DNA of 12,675 nucleotides from an uncultured Corynebacterium sp. (GTDB lineage Bacteria; Actinomycetota; Actinomycetes; Mycobacteriales; Mycobacteriaceae): NCBI GenBank assembly GCA_943908385.1, contig CALTTF010000052.1, positions 1 to 12,675 of the forward strand, read 5' to 3'. Shown piece by piece: positions 6,430 to 12,643 of this stretch (position 1 is its first letter; each line of letters starts with the position of its first letter). The notes under the pieces were generated by a model. It saw only the letters and a program-made list of their open reading frames with translations, ran no database searches and was not told where the DNA came from. The position numbers and the translations under genes were made by a program.

Positions 6430-7345
6430 CGAACTCGCTGAGCACGGCGCCCGCCGCGACGGACGCGTTGAGCGATTCGACCCAGTCCTCGGTGGGGATG
6501 GACATGATGACGTCGCAGTTCTCGCGAACGAGCCGCGAGATGCCCTTGCCTTCGGAGCCGACGACGATGACCACCGGGTCCGTCGCCGCGTGGAAGGTAT
6601 CGAGGGTGTACTCCCCGCCCGCGTCCAAGCCGACGACCATGTAGCCGTTGTCCTTGAACTGCTTGATCGTGCGGGTGATATTGGTCGCGCGGGCAACCGG
6701 CAGGCGGGCGGCGGTGCCGGCTGAGGTGCGCCATGCGACCCCGGTGACCTGCGCGGAACGACGCTCCGGAATAATCACGCCGTGGCCACCGAACGCCGCG
6801 GTCGACCGGATCACGGCGCCGAGGTTGCGGGGGTCGGTGATGTTGTCGAGCACCACGAACATGCCCGTCTGGTTCCGCTCTTTCACGTCGGCGATGAGGT
6901 CGAAGACGTCGGCGTACTTGTACGGCTGGATCTTCAGGCCGATGCCCTGGTGCAGGCCGTTACCGGTCAAGGTGTCGAGCTCCCGGCGCGGCACCTCGTG
7001 CACCGGTATCTGGCGGGTGTTCGCGATGAGGACGGCCTCGCTCAGGCGGTCGTCGTGGCCGGTTCCCTGCGCCACGATCAGAGCTTCCGCTGGCACTTTC
7101 GCCTGCAGGCACTCGATGACCGGATTGCGGCCCACGACGAGATCCGCCTGCTCGCGCTCGTGGCGCCCGGAATCGCGGCGCTGGCGCTCCAGCTTCTTCT
7201 TATGGGCGGAGTGGTAGACGCGGTCTTCGGCCTTCGGCGTCGGGCCCTTGCCTGCCAGGCCGCGGCGGCGCTGGCCGCCGGAGCCCTTCGTGGCGCCCTT
7301 CTTGTTCCGCTTCTGCTTGTCGGGGCGTTCGTACGGCTTAGCCAT
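6407..7345 (-). CDS. rlmB: 23S rRNA 2'-O-ribose methyltransferase RlmB (SpoU/TrmH family)
   Basis: This 312-residue SPOUT enzyme is expected to transfer a methyl group from S-adenosylmethionine to the 2'-O of G2251 (E. coli numbering) in 23S rRNA. The first 67 residues are a very basic, probably disordered extension. The substrate-binding domain starts at LVVGRNPVIECL (69-80). The three SpoU motifs follow: motif 1 DNITDPRNLGAVIRSTAAFG (167-186), motif 2 VVGSEGKGISRLVRENCD (261-278) and motif 3 SIPTEDWVESLNASVAAG (282-299). The deep-knot region is complete. ATG 7345 overlaps the end of cysS by 8 bases and has GGAGGAG 7 bases upstream, so it is translated from the cysS message. The related tRNA methyltransferase TrmH is less likely given the RlmB-type N-terminal domain and its place after cysS. 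Its last codons lie in a duplicated 24-bp unit. Confidence 0.94.
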   Translation of the reverse strand: MAKPYERPDKQKRNKKGATKGSGGQRRRGLAGKGPTPKAEDRVYHSAHKKKLERQRRDSGRHEREQADLVVGRNPVIECLQAKVPAEALIVAQGTGHDDRLSEAVLIANTRQIPVHEVPRRELDTLTGNGLHQGIGLKIQPYKYADVFDLIADVKERNQTGMFVVLDNITDPRNLGAVIRSTAAFGGHGVIIPERRSAQVTGVAWRTSAGTAARLPVARATNITRTIKQFKDNGYMVVGLDAGGEYTLDTFHAATDPVVIVVGSEGKGISRLVRENCDVIMSIPTEDWVESLNASVAAGAVLSEFARQRRMQ

Positions 7346-8777
7346 TCGGGTTCTCCTCCTGCTCCTTCAGCGACCATGTCGCACCGTCGGGGGTGTCGGT
7401 GACCTCGATGCCGGCGGCGGCCAGGCGGTCGCGCACCTCGTCGGCGGTGGCCCAGTCCTTCTCGGCGCGGGCCTGCGCGCGGCGCTCGAGCTCGGCGCGG
7501 ACAAGCACGTCGAGGGCTTCCTGCGCGGCAGCGGAGTCAGCGGAGCCGCCAGCGCCGCCGTCTGCGCCTCGCGACGCCCACTCGACCGGGTCCACGCCCA
7601 GCACCGCCGTCATCGCGCGCACGGAACCGGCGAGCTCGCGAGCCCGTTCCGCAGAGCCGTCAGCCAGCGCCTTATTCGCCGCGCGCACCGTGTTGTGGAT
7701 TTCAGCCAGCGCCTTGGGCACGCCGAAGTCCTCATTCATCGCGGCCTCGAAAGCAGGGGTCCACTGCCCCAGCTCAACGGGGCCGGTGGCGGAGGTGCGG
7801 GAGATGAGGTCCTCGATTCGTCGATAAGCGGTTGCTGCTTCCTGCAATGCGGACGGCGAATACTCGAGCACGCTGCGGTAATGCGCGGAACCGAGGTAGT
7901 AGCGGAGCTCGACCGGGCGGACGTCCTCGAGCATGTTGTCGATGCTGAGCACATTGCCGAGCGACTTGGACATCTTCTCGCCCGCCATGGTCACCCAGTG
8001 GTTGTGCATCCAGTAGCGCGCGAACCCGTCGCCCGCGGCGTGGGACTGCGCCTGCTCGTTCTCGTGGTGGGGGAACTGCAGGTCGAGCCCGCCGCCGTGA
8101 ATGTCGAACTCGGAGCCTAAGTACCACGTGGACATCGCCGAGCACTCCAGGTGCCAGCCCGGGCGCCCGTCGCCCCACGGCGTCGGCCAGCTCGGCTCGC
8201 CCGGCTTCGCCGCTTTCCACAACGCGAAATCGTGCGCGCCGCGCTTGCCGCGGTTGTCCGCCTCGCCCTGCTCCATCTCCTCGACGCGGTTGCCCGACAG
8301 CGAACCGTAATCCGACCCGTCCGCCGCGACCCACGCGGCGACGTCGAAGTAGACGGAGCCGTCCGCCGCGTACGCGAAGCCGTTGTCCATCAGGCGCTGC
8401 ATGTAGTCGACCATCTGCGTCACGAACCCCGTCGCGCGCGGCTCCACGCTCGGCGGCAGCACACCCAGCGTGTTGTACGCGCGCGTGAACTCGCGCTCGT
8501 ACGTGGACACCCACTCCCACCACGGGCGGCCGTTGTCAGCGGCTTTGGTGAGAATCTTGTCGTCGATATCCGTCACGTTGCGCACGAACGCGACATCCTG
8601 CCCGTTCGCCTCGAACCAACGGCGCACGATATCGAACGCCACGCCCGACCGCAGGTGCCCGATGTGCGGCGACGACTGCGGCGTCGCACCGCACACGTAC
8701 ATCGAGACATGCCCGTCGCGGACAGGCTCGAAGTCACGGAGAGTGCGGGTCGCGGTGTCGAAAATGCGTTGAGTCAC
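7338..8777 (-). CDS. cysS: Cysteinyl-tRNA synthetase
   Basis: This complete class I synthetase (479 residues) joins cysteine to tRNA-Cys. It shows MYVCGATPQSSPHIGHLR with Cys29 and the HIGH motif (38-41). Zinc ligands are Cys29, Cys212 (WHLECSAM), His237 (FPHHENE) and Glu241. KMSKS is at 268-272. The C-terminal anticodon-binding region (RAELERRAQARAEKDWATADEVRDRL) is preserved. A Gly/Ala/Ser/Asp-rich stretch at about 401-419 looks like a loop expansion. It is not the related mycothiol ligase MshC, which is shorter and lacks this C-terminal region. GTG 8777 is chosen because TAGACT ends 6 bases upstream and no Shine-Dalgarno sequence is present. The MTQRIFDTATR start fits the family N-terminus. 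rlmB follows with an 8-base overlap. Confidence 0.97.
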   Translation of the reverse strand: MTQRIFDTATRTLRDFEPVRDGHVSMYVCGATPQSSPHIGHLRSGVAFDIVRRWFEANGQDVAFVRNVTDIDDKILTKAADNGRPWWEWVSTYEREFTRAYNTLGVLPPSVEPRATGFVTQMVDYMQRLMDNGFAYAADGSVYFDVAAWVAADGSDYGSLSGNRVEEMEQGEADNRGKRGAHDFALWKAAKPGEPSWPTPWGDGRPGWHLECSAMSTWYLGSEFDIHGGGLDLQFPHHENEQAQSHAAGDGFARYWMHNHWVTMAGEKMSKSLGNVLSIDNMLEDVRPVELRYYLGSAHYRSVLEYSPSALQEAATAYRRIEDLISRTSATGPVELGQWTPAFEAAMNEDFGVPKALAEIHNTVRAANKALADGSAERARELAGSVRAMTAVLGVDPVEWASRGADGGAGGSADSAAAQEALDVLVRAELERRAQARAEKDWATADEVRDRLAAAGIEVTDTPDGATWSLKEQEENPNG

Positions 8778-8783
8778 AACCGC

Positions 8784-8789
8784 AGTCTA
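8784..8789 (-). promoter_or_regulatory. -10 hexamer of cysS (leaderless start), overlapping the upstream stop codon
   Basis: On the minus strand TAGACT is followed by GCGGTT and then GTG 8777, the spacing expected for a transcript that begins at the start codon. The first three bases, TAG, are the stop codon of the preceding secreted-protein gene. It gives cysS-rlmB a promoter independent of the secreted cassette. The -35 match is weak. Confidence 0.55.
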
Positions 8790-9377
8790 CAGTTTCGCGG
8801 AATCCACCTTGAGTTCCGCATAGCGCGCCTCAGGAACGCTGAACGCATAACGCTTATCGACGGCCTCCCACACCTGATCCTCCGAACACCTCACATCTTG
8901 GGCGTCGCCGTCGAGCATGGTGAAGCCCCACACCAGTCGACCCTGCGTGCCGGCAGGCAACGTGTACGGCCCGACCTTCTGGTTGAGCGTCCAACTTGCC
9001 TCGTGGACGTATTTCCAGCCGTACGCGCGGGAGACATTCTTGACCAGGTCGCCCTTCGGCGTGAACGTGCCCGACACCTCGAGGGTTTCCACCCTCTTTT
9101 CTTTCACATTCTGGGAAACAGGCACCGGGCCGTCAGTGTCGTTGCTCACGCTCGCGGCGTCGGTCTGCTTGAACCAGCGTCTCGTGGCCTCGACATACGT
9201 GTCGTTCTGCCCCGGGGTGGCGCAGTGGCTGCCCGGCGCCAAGTCATCGTTCCAGCGTTGCGGGAGCTCGAACTCGGCGGCGCTGGGCAGAGCGGCTGCT
9301 CCGGCCTGCACTCCCGGTGCCAGAACGCACGGCAGCACAACGGCGGCGCCCGCAAGGGCCGCTGCAAGCTTCCTCAT
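8787..9377 (-). CDS. Secreted protein C of a three-gene paralogous cassette, function unknown
   Basis: I do not recognise a named family. The 196-residue product has a Sec signal peptide (MRKLAAALAGAAVVLPCVLA..., cleavage probably near AGAAA-LPSA, residue 29). The mature part has two cysteines, C52 and C164, 112 apart. Between them are SNDTDGPVPVSQNVKEKRVE (78-97), alternating polar/hydrophobic stretches typical of long beta strands, and NQKVGPYTLPAGTQGRLVWG (132-151), then D-x5-VRC. The same marks occur in proteins A and B, and LPQR (38-41) matches the mature start of B. Its ATG directly follows the stop of B (TAAATG), so it is probably translationally coupled. Its TAG stop is shared with the cysS -10. 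Likely an exported, disulfide-bonded beta-rich protein. Any toxin, adhesin or envelope role is speculative. Confidence 0.8.
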   Translation of the reverse strand: MRKLAAALAGAAVVLPCVLAPGVQAGAAALPSAAEFELPQRWNDDLAPGSHCATPGQNDTYVEATRRWFKQTDAASVSNDTDGPVPVSQNVKEKRVETLEVSGTFTPKGDLVKNVSRAYGWKYVHEASWTLNQKVGPYTLPAGTQGRLVWGFTMLDGDAQDVRCSEDQVWEAVDKRYAFSVPEARYAELKVDSAKL

Positions 9378-9935
9378 TTACTCGCCCCAGTCCATATTGT
9401 CGCGGGTGCTCACTCGGACATGGCGCTCCTTCGGCATCGTCGCCGTGAACGTCTTGCCCGTCGCCTGCCACGTGTTGTCGGAGCCGCACACCGTCTCCTG
9501 GCCCTCGAAATCAGAGACGATCCAGCCGGCCTGCATCACGGCAGTCTTGCCCGGCGCGACGTTGTACGGCCCCACCTGCTCGCCGACTTCGTAGGCCTGC
9601 TCCGTGGTGTAGCTGGTGGAAAAGGTGAACTGGATCAGCTTGGCCACATCGAAGCTGAGGCCTGCGGTGACGTTCCACGTCTTCGTCTTGGTCTCCTTGA
9701 TGGAGCGGGTCAGCGGGAGCGGCTCGTCGTTGTAGTTGGACACCGTCCACGTGCCCGCCGAGCCGTCGAAGTAGCTGCGGACGATCTTGACGGTCTGGCC
9801 GCGGTCGCCCGGGTTCGCGCAACGCTCACCGATGGTGGTCGGGTTGGTGGCGTCGAAGTCGCGCTGCGGAAGCGCGTTAGCCGCCGGAGCGAAGGCGAGG
9901 GTCACAGCGGTGATAGCGGCGATGATGCGTTTCAT
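9378..9935 (-). CDS. Secreted protein B of a three-gene paralogous cassette, function unknown
   Basis: The 185-residue product has a clear Sec signal peptide (MKRIIAAITAVTLAFAPAANA, cleavage after A21, before LPQR). The mature protein has exactly two cysteines, C39 and C150, 111 apart. The core reads SNYNDEPLPLTRSIKETKTK (66-85), then a Thr/Ser-rich alternating region (WNVTAGLSFDVAKLIQFTFS, then TSYTTEQAY) and VGPYNVAPGKTAVMQAG (121-137), then SDFEGQETVC. This is the cleanest single-module member of the cassette. The Thr/Ser-rich alternating strands around an amphipathic segment resemble aerolysin/ETX-MTX2-type proteins in general character only. AAGGA lies 7 bases upstream of ATG 9935. It starts 26 bases after gene A and abuts gene C, so A-B-C is probably one operon. 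No enzyme motif is visible. Confidence 0.82.
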   Translation of the reverse strand: MKRIIAAITAVTLAFAPAANALPQRDFDATNPTTIGERCANPGDRGQTVKIVRSYFDGSAGTWTVSNYNDEPLPLTRSIKETKTKTWNVTAGLSFDVAKLIQFTFSTSYTTEQAYEVGEQVGPYNVAPGKTAVMQAGWIVSDFEGQETVCGSDNTWQATGKTFTATMPKERHVRVSTRDNMDWGE

Positions 9936-9961
9936 GGTGGGTTCCTTTTCTTGAATTGTGT

Positions 9962-11221
9962 TTAGAGGTAGGTCTGGGTCGGCACGGGAAGATTCCGGTA
10001 CTCGTCCGGTGTGACATCGACCGTGCGTTTAGTGCCGTCCGGGCTCGTCACCGTCGCCTCGGCCCAGAACCCGCTCGGGGCGCTGGACTGGGAGTGGGAC
10101 GTGACCCGGGAGTATTTCCCGTCGCGGCCGGCGGAGATCTCCCGGTAGTTGATCCGGGTCATCGTGGTGCCGTACTCGACGCGGACACGCTCGCCGGGCT
10201 TCAAGTCGATCGGCTTCAAAGCGGTGCCCACGGGCATGTAGGCGCGCTTGACCGCGCCGACGGAGGTGAGCCAGCCTGCCGGCAACCGGCCGTCCTCGCC
10301 CATCCAGTTCAGGTACTGGTTGTTCTCCGCTCCGACGACGTAGTCCGTCACGGGGCGGAAGGTGTAGTCGCCCTTCGACCAGTTCAGGAAGTCCTGGGAG
10401 TAGCCGGGCTTCCGGTACGTCGGCGCCACAGCCTCGATGTCGTACGGGTAATACGACTTGTCGGCGCCCTTGACCGGCTGGCCGAGGGTCGGCCAGTTAG
10501 CGTCACGGCGGAAGCTGGCATCGGGCTTGACCACCGAGTCCCGCTCGCTGGCGATCTTCTCCAAGCTCGGGCCCGACGTCGCCGTGTACGTGTCGCCCGC
10601 CGGCTTCGAGTTCGCCCCTTCAGCCCGGGACGGGATCTCCATCGCCAGATTGGACACAGAACCGTCCGCCTTGATGATGTACGCAAACGCGTAGCGCTCC
10701 GCCGGGCCGGTACCGCGGATCACGTTTGCGCCGGGTCCGTTCCGGAGCACACCGTTGTCGCAGGTGACGAACATCGAAATGAAGTCCTTCTCCAGCACCC
10801 CGTAGTCCACGCGGAAGGACTCGCCGGGGCCGAGCTTGATCGGGCCGAAAGTCTCGCCCTCGATCCAGCCGTTGGATTCCTTCAGGCCGATATCTGTCTT
10901 CGCGGTGGTGTCCCAGCCGTTCGGGAGTGTCGCCTTCGAATTGGCTTCAATCTTGTGGTTCGTGCCCGTCTCCACCGTCGCGGTGTACGGCACGGTCTGG
11001 TCGGTGCGGTTGGTGAACTGGAATGTCCCGTCCGCCAAATACCGCCTCGCGGTTTCGCCGTACCGCCACTCCGGGGTGACGCCGGATTCACATTTCGTGT
11101 CCAGGTTCTCGATGGGGTACCCCTGCGGCATCGCGGGGACAGCGGCGGCGGCCGGCACCTGCGCCGTAGCCGCGACGGCTGCTGCCACGGCCGCCAGGGC
11201 CCGTATGGTCATTTTTCGCAT
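9962..11221 (-). CDS. Secreted protein A of a three-gene paralogous cassette, two-module, function unknown
   Basis: The 419-residue product has a Sec signal peptide rich in Ala (cleavage near AAAAVPA-MPQG, about residue 30). Module 1 has cysteines C44 and C154, 110 apart, with FTNRTDQTVPYT (69-80), LPNGW (99-103) and FGPIKLGPGESFRVDYG (125-141). A second, cysteine-free partial module lies at about 285-352: YTFRPVTDYV, LPAGW (313-317) and LKPIDLKPGERVRVEYG (335-351). A linker of about 130 residues rich in charged and aromatic residues (DKSYYPYDIEAVAPTYRKPG) joins them. Module 1 aligns with the whole of proteins B and C. ATG 11221 is chosen from the leaderless spacing to TATGTT; ATG 11212 is an alternative. 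It begins 65 bases after ispF. The family is not recognised; export and a disulfide are inferred from sequence. Confidence 0.82.
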   Translation of the reverse strand: MRKMTIRALAAVAAAVAATAQVPAAAAVPAMPQGYPIENLDTKCESGVTPEWRYGETARRYLADGTFQFTNRTDQTVPYTATVETGTNHKIEANSKATLPNGWDTTAKTDIGLKESNGWIEGETFGPIKLGPGESFRVDYGVLEKDFISMFVTCDNGVLRNGPGANVIRGTGPAERYAFAYIIKADGSVSNLAMEIPSRAEGANSKPAGDTYTATSGPSLEKIASERDSVVKPDASFRRDANWPTLGQPVKGADKSYYPYDIEAVAPTYRKPGYSQDFLNWSKGDYTFRPVTDYVVGAENNQYLNWMGEDGRLPAGWLTSVGAVKRAYMPVGTALKPIDLKPGERVRVEYGTTMTRINYREISAGRDGKYSRVTSHSQSSAPSGFWAEATVTSPDGTKRTVDVTPDEYRNLPVPTQTYL

Positions 11222-11227
11222 GACCTC

Positions 11228-11233
11228 AACATA
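11228..11233 (-). promoter_or_regulatory. -10 hexamer of the secreted-protein cassette (leaderless start)
   Basis: On the minus strand TATGTT is followed by GAGGTC and then ATG 11221. GAGG lies only 2 bases from the ATG, too close to act as a Shine-Dalgarno sequence, so a leaderless start is the better reading. This would let the cassette be expressed separately from ispD-ispF. The -35 region is weak. Confidence 0.5.
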
Positions 11234-11286
11234 ACCCTGACGTTCGCTGTGCGGAACCTTAAACAGCAGGTAGGAGACTAAAGTTC

Positions 11287-11769
11287 CTAAGGAAGGTACT
11301 TTCGTTCCACCAGCGCCGTCGCCACCGCCGCCCGCCCCTCGCCGGAGCCGGTGAAGCCCATGTGGTCCGTCGTCGTCGCGCTCACGGACACCGGCGCGCC
11401 GAGCGCCTCCGACAGGGTGCGCTCCGCTTCCTCGCGCACGGGCCCCATCTTCGGAGTCTGCGCGATCAGCTGCGCCGAGACGTTGACCACCTCAAAGCCA
11501 TGCTTATCGACGAACCCCCTCAGCTCCCCCAGCAACCTCGCCCCCGTCACCCCCTCATATTCCGGGCGGCCCACGCCCACGAAGCTGCCCAGGTCCCCGA
11601 GGCCCGCCGCCGACAGCACCGCATCCACGATCGCGTGAGACACCACGTCCCCGTCCGAGTGCCCCTCGCACCCCGGTGTGTCCTCGAAGAGCAGGCCCGC
11701 GATCCAGCACGGCTTGCCCTCCTCGATCTGGTGGGCATCAAACGCAGTTCCGACGCGCAAATCAGTCAT
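11287..11769 (-). CDS. ispF: 2-C-methyl-D-erythritol 2,4-cyclodiphosphate synthase IspF
   Basis: IspF cyclises CDP-methylerythritol 2-phosphate to methylerythritol cyclodiphosphate with loss of CMP, in the MEP route to isoprenoids; it works as a homotrimer. The 160-residue length is normal. Metal ligands are Asp11 and His13 in GTAFDAHQ and His45 in GHSDGDVVSHA. The family blocks GLGDLGSFVGVGRPEYEGV and TTTDHMGFTGSGEGRAA (132-148) are present. The last has Asp in place of the Glu common elsewhere, as I recall from other corynebacteria. ATG 11769 is chosen because MTDLRVGTAFDAH gives the standard N-terminus; the frame stays open upstream into ispD but carries no homology there. A start 85 bases after ispD, TAGTCT 8 bases upstream and only a very close GGGGAG suggest it may have its own promoter. 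65 bases separate its end from secreted gene A. Confidence 0.96.
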   Translation of the reverse strand: MTDLRVGTAFDAHQIEEGKPCWIAGLLFEDTPGCEGHSDGDVVSHAIVDAVLSAAGLGDLGSFVGVGRPEYEGVTGARLLGELRGFVDKHGFEVVNVSAQLIAQTPKMGPVREEAERTLSEALGAPVSVSATTTDHMGFTGSGEGRAAVATALVERKYLP

Positions 11770-11777
11770 GCTCCCCG

Positions 11778-11783
11778 AGACTA
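11778..11783 (-). promoter_or_regulatory. Possible -10 hexamer for ispF
   Basis: On the minus strand TAGTCT (TANNNT) is followed by 8 bases and then ATG 11769. The 85-base gap after ispD leaves room for a promoter. GGGGAG lies 2 bases from the ATG, which is poor for a ribosome site, so a leaderless start is possible. The evidence is limited to spacing and pattern. Confidence 0.35.
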
Positions 11784-11861
11784 GCTGCCCCACTCCGCAG
11801 TCGCCCGGCGCAAGCCTGCACGACGCACACCACTCGCGACTAGCTGCCGCGGCGCTAGCTG
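11779..11861. repeat. Short repeats of CTAGCTG in the ispD-ispF spacer
   Basis: GACTAGCTGCC occurs identically at 11779-11789 and 11838-11848, and the shorter CTAGCTG recurs at 11855-11861, where it includes the ispD stop codon. The copies are in the same orientation. They could be traces of a small duplication of the ispD 3' end or binding sites for an unknown regulator. Confidence 0.6.
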
Positions 11862-12643
11862 TCCGGGACGTCGAAGACCGTCGGCTCCGCCTCCTCCGTG
11901 ATGCGCTCGGCGAGCACGAGGTCGATCGGGGTGGTGATCTTGAAGGCCATCGGGTCGCCCTGCACCGTGGTGACGGGGACGCCGAACCACTCCATGAGGC
12001 TCGCGTCGTCGGTGGCGGTGAAGCCGGGGTGCCCGGCGGCGGAAGCTGCGGAATCTGCCGAAGTGGCGCCGGCCGCAGCCGAGCCGACCTGCGAGAAGTA
12101 TTTCTCGTTGGCGGCGCGCAGGGTGGCCAGGTCGAAGCCCTGCGGCGTCTGGACGGCGCGCAACGTGGCGCGGTCGGGGGTGCCCAGGACGGTGGCGCCG
12201 TCACTTGAAACGCGCTTGATGGTGTCGGCGACCGGCAGGACGGGCACAACGGCCTGGGCCCCATCCAGCACGGAACGTGCCACGCGGGCGATCATTCCGG
12301 GAGGGGTGAGGGCGCGGGCGGCGTCGTGGATGAGCACGGTGGCGTCGTTAAGCGAAAGTGCTTGAAGCCCTTCCCACACGGAATCCGCGCGTTCGCCGGC
12401 GCCGTGGATGAACTGGACGTCGTGGCCGCGCAGCAGGCGGCGGGCGAGCGGCTCCATGTCCGGGCTGACGATGACACCGATATGGTCGACGATCTCCGAT
12501 GTTTCCATCGCGGTGACCGACCGCTCCAGCAACGAACGTCCGCGCAGCTGGACATACGCTTTCGGGATGTCCGCACCGAGCCTCGTTCCGCGCCCGGCGG
12601 CGGCGACAAGCGCGACGACCGGGGAGCTAGTCCTCGCTGTCAT
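11855..12643 (-). CDS. ispD: 2-C-methyl-D-erythritol 4-phosphate cytidylyltransferase IspD
   Basis: IspD couples CTP and methylerythritol 4-phosphate to give CDP-methylerythritol, the step two before IspF in the MEP pathway. The 262 residues contain the CTP-binding loop ALVAAAGRGTRLGADIPKAY (11-30) with Lys28, IHDAARALTP (105-114), TLRAVQTPQGF (160-170), TDDASLMEWFG (211-221) and FKITTPIDLVLAERI with Lys235. An Ala/Ser/Gly insert (about 185-207) sits just before the TDD block, in a loop where the E. coli enzyme has no such expansion. ATG 12643 overlaps the end of the upstream gene by 17 bases and no Shine-Dalgarno sequence is obvious; translational coupling is likely. No alternative start lies before the essential AAGRG loop. 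The ispF gene follows after 85 bases. Confidence 0.96.
   Translation of the reverse strand: MTARTSSPVVALVAAAGRGTRLGADIPKAYVQLRGRSLLERSVTAMETSEIVDHIGVIVSPDMEPLARRLLRGHDVQFIHGAGERADSVWEGLQALSLNDATVLIHDAARALTPPGMIARVARSVLDGAQAVVPVLPVADTIKRVSSDGATVLGTPDRATLRAVQTPQGFDLATLRAANEKYFSQVGSAAAGATSADSAASAAGHPGFTATDDASLMEWFGVPVTTVQGDPMAFKITTPIDLVLAERITEEAEPTVFDVPDS

Noticed and set aside
8151..9965. A 604-codon open frame on the plus strand opposite cysS and secreted genes B and C
   Set aside because: It is antisense to clearly coding genes; its Arg/His/Val-rich composition is that of a G+C-rich shadow frame and it has no recognisable motif.
9956..11281. A 441-codon open frame on the plus strand opposite secreted gene A
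   Set aside because: Shadow frame. The opposite strand has a signal peptide, repeat module and paralogs, while this one has arginine-rich low-information sequence.
11222..11290. Hairpin and DtxR-like site between ispF and secreted gene A
   Set aside because: GGAAC/GTTCC arms are 5 bp with a loop of about 25 bases, and the sequence does not match the DtxR consensus beyond scattered bases.
11770..12264. Upstream extension of the ispF frame into ispD
   Set aside because: The sequence is Pro/Ser/Arg-rich shadow of ispD; the normal IspF N-terminus begins at ATG 11769.
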